Source of the DNA: Pyrobaculum sp.
GTDB lineage: Archaea; Thermoproteota; Thermoprotei; Thermoproteales; Thermoproteaceae
NCBI GenBank assembly: GCA_022759345.1
Contig: JAEMPK010000013.1
Location: 1-14,410 of the forward strand
Direction of reading: 5' to 3'
Length of the DNA stretch: 14,410 bases
Shown: positions 13,210 to 14,410 of the stretch, piece after piece
Numbering within the stretch: position 1 is the stretch's first letter
Layout: the number at the start of each line of letters is the position of its first letter
Notes under the pieces: generated by a model
What the model was told of the DNA's origin: nothing
Databases searched by the model: none
The model's input: the letters and a program-made list of their open reading frames with translations, nothing else
Position numbers and translations under genes: made by a program

Positions 13210-14100
13210 CTATCTAGGGTAGCCGAACTTCCGAAGACTCTCCGGCGTCCGGTAGGCCAATGCGGCGGCGCCTATGGCCACTTCGTCGTCGCCGAACGAC
13301 GCCTGCGCAATCGTAGGCTCCCTTACGCCGAGGTACTCTCTTAGCCTTCTGGGGAGCTCCTCGGCGATTATGTCCCAGTTGTTAAGCGCTATAGAGCCTC
13401 CGAACAGGAGAAGCTCCGGGTCGTAGGCGGCGATCACTGTGGCGATGCCTGCGGCCAGGGCGTCGAGCCAAAGCTCCATGAACTCCCGAGTCTTCTCGTG
13501 GCCTTGGCGATACCTCTTGAAGATCTCGGCAGGTTCAAGGGGGGGCTCGCCTGTGACCTCTTGATAAAAACTTGGCATGTTGGCGCCGCCTACGAAAGCT
13601 TCAAAGTGGCCGCGGCCTCCGCATCCACATCTTCTCTTTGATCGAAAATCTATGACGGCGTGGCCGAGCTCGTGGGCGTTTCCGTCTTTGCCAAGCAGAA
13701 GAACGCCGTTGACGATGGCCCCCACCCCCACGCCGGTGGAGAGCGTGACGTACACCAAATTGTCCACAGAACGTCTAAACACATACTCGCCCCAGACAGC
13801 CGCGACGCAGTCGTTAGCGGCCACGACAGGTCTTCCAAGTTTCTTGAGAGGCTCAACAAGTGGAAATCGTCGTGAAGGCGAATTCGGCGAATTGACAACC
13901 CACCCGCTTCTCAGATCAAGAGGACCTATAGAGCCCACCCCCACGGCGTCGAAATGCCAATCTGCCACGGCCTGCGCCACATCTTCTAAGGGGTTCACGC
14001 TAGTTCTAATCTTAACTCTGTTCAACACACGCCCAGTTTCGTCTATTAATAACGCCCGGGTCCACGTGGCTCCAATATCCACGCCTAAAAAGAACGGCAT
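13210..14100 (-). CDS. ROK-family sugar kinase (probable ATP-dependent glucokinase/hexokinase)
   Basis: Phosphorylates a hexose with ATP; archaeal ROK enzymes of this form are glucokinases or broad hexokinases. The 296-residue protein has the phosphate-1 loop DIGATWTR (8-15), catalytic Asp97 in AANDCVAAVWGEY, STGVGVGAIVNG (121-132), and NAHELGHAVID with Glu144 and His147. The zinc motif reads CGCGGRGHFEAF (158-169): the third cysteine of the usual CxCGxxGCxE is His165. The C-terminal LLLFGGSIALNN and AIGAAALAY belong to the nucleotide-binding half. The ATG at 14100 lies about 21 nt from a TATA box. The kinase would phosphorylate free glucose released by glucan hydrolysis, linking it to the glucan genes 3 kb away. 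A role as transcription regulator is unlikely because no DNA-binding domain precedes the kinase. Confidence 0.9.
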   Translation of the reverse strand: MPFFLGVDIGATWTRALLIDETGRVLNRVKIRTSVNPLEDVAQAVADWHFDAVGVGSIGPLDLRSGWVVNSPNSPSRRFPLVEPLKKLGRPVVAANDCVAAVWGEYVFRRSVDNLVYVTLSTGVGVGAIVNGVLLLGKDGNAHELGHAVIDFRSKRRCGCGGRGHFEAFVGGANMPSFYQEVTGEPPLEPAEIFKRYRQGHEKTREFMELWLDALAAGIATVIAAYDPELLLFGGSIALNNWDIIAEELPRRLREYLGVREPTIAQASFGDDEVAIGAAALAYRTPESLRKFGYPR

Positions 14101-14115
14101 AGAAGAGATCCCTTA

Positions 14116-14127
14116 CAAATTAAAAAC
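14116..14127 (-). promoter_or_regulatory. TATA box for the ROK kinase
   Basis: The minus strand reads GTTTTTAATTTG, centred about 21 nt upstream of the ATG at 14100. It is in the 105-bp divergent region shared with gdhA. Confidence 0.6.
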
Positions 14128-14168
14128 TCTACTTGCGCCGACCTATAGAGACCTACATTCGGATTATG

Positions 14169-14192
14169 TAAATAAATATTTTTAAATAAATA
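14169..14192 (+). promoter_or_regulatory. gdhA promoter with a 10-nt direct repeat
   Basis: TAAATAAATA occurs at 14169-14178 and again at 14183-14192, with TTTT between. TTTTTAAATAAA at about 14179-14190 is centred some 22 nt upstream of the gdhA ATG and is the likely TATA box. The upstream copy could be an alternative TATA box or part of a regulator site; this is inference. Confidence 0.55.
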
Positions 14193-14205
14193 AAAAGACC
14201 TTCCT

Positions 14206-14410
14206 ATGGCTCACATAAGCGGAGCCTACATAACGAGTGCGTTTCTTGAAAACACCCTGGTGACTATAAAGCGGGGTGTTGAGCTGGCAAATCTTCCGCC
14301 GGAGTTCTTTGAGGCATTGACTAGACCACAACGTATACTAGTGGTCAACATACCCGTGAGGATGGACAACGGGAGTCTTGAGGTTTTTGAGGGTTATCGT
14401 GTTCAGCATT
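14206..14410 (+). CDS. gdhA: Glutamate dehydrogenase, N-terminal part (3' end outside window)
   Basis: Interconverts glutamate with 2-oxoglutarate and ammonia using NAD(P). Only 68 codons are in the window, beginning MAHISGAYITSAFLENTL. LTRPQRILVVNIPVRMDNGS and LEVFEGYRVQH match the N-terminal part of hyperthermophile hexameric dehydrogenases, just before the glutamate-binding region. It is divergent from the ROK kinase. The frame is open to the right edge. Coenzyme preference cannot be judged because the Rossmann domain lies beyond the window. Confidence 0.9.
   Translation, partial: MAHISGAYITSAFLENTLVTIKRGVELANLPPEFFEALTRPQRILVVNIPVRMDNGSLEVFEGYRVQH

Noticed and set aside
13577..14185. 202-codon open frame on the plus strand opposite the ROK kinase
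   Set aside because: Its Pro/Thr/Ser-rich product has no domain, and the opposite strand encodes an intact kinase.

Overview
The window looks like chromosomal DNA of a hyperthermophilic crenarchaeon of the Thermoproteaceae, most likely Pyrobaculum or a close relative. The SecY, uL15, ROK kinase, glutamate dehydrogenase N-terminus and tungsten aldehyde:ferredoxin oxidoreductase family protein are all archaeal in type. Most genes start about 20-29 nt downstream of an A/T-rich TATA-like element with no ribosome-binding site, the leaderless arrangement typical of these organisms. Species cannot be fixed by eye.

Layout. (1) 1-836 (-): C-terminally truncated MBL-fold exonuclease/RNA-processing factor. 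(2) 882-940 (+): probable C/D box guide RNA, antisense to the 3' end of thiI and possibly driven by the same TATA element as the MBL gene. (3) 884-2338 (-): ThiI with a C-terminal rhodanese domain. (4) 2538-3989 (-): short alpha-glucan phosphorylase. (5) 4020-5846 (-): AOR-family tungsten enzyme. (6) 5889-7268 (+): GH57 alpha-amylase, head-to-head with AOR across 42 bp. (7) 7298-8749 (+): GT5 glycogen synthase. (8) 8785-10008 (+): sugar-phosphate nucleotidyltransferase with a left-handed beta-helix, its first half clearly AT-richer than its surroundings. (9) 10005-11085 (-): probable three-gene cluster of a 66-aa protein, a 43-aa Lys/Glu-rich protein and a SPOUT RNA methyltransferase. (10) 11105-11323 (-): gene-poor stretch with a coding-like frame broken by TGA. 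(11) 11324-13173 (-): rpl15-secY. (12) 13210-14100 (-): ROK sugar kinase. (13) 14206-end (+): start of glutamate dehydrogenase.

How the genes fit together. Positions 2538-10008 form a glucan storage and mobilisation module. The nucleotidyltransferase may make NDP-glucose, GT5 would polymerise it, and GH57 would cut or rearrange the glucan. The phosphorylase would release glucose-1-phosphate, and the ROK kinase 3 kb away would phosphorylate free glucose. The AOR-family enzyme may oxidise an aldehyde from sugar breakdown, possibly glyceraldehyde-3-phosphate, but the sequence does not settle the substrate. The rest is housekeeping.

I found no CRISPR array, tRNA, rRNA, insertion sequence or defence system. 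The least expected observations are the candidate antisense C/D RNA, the 17-nt sequence shared between two distant non-coding stretches, and the broken coding frame downstream of secY.
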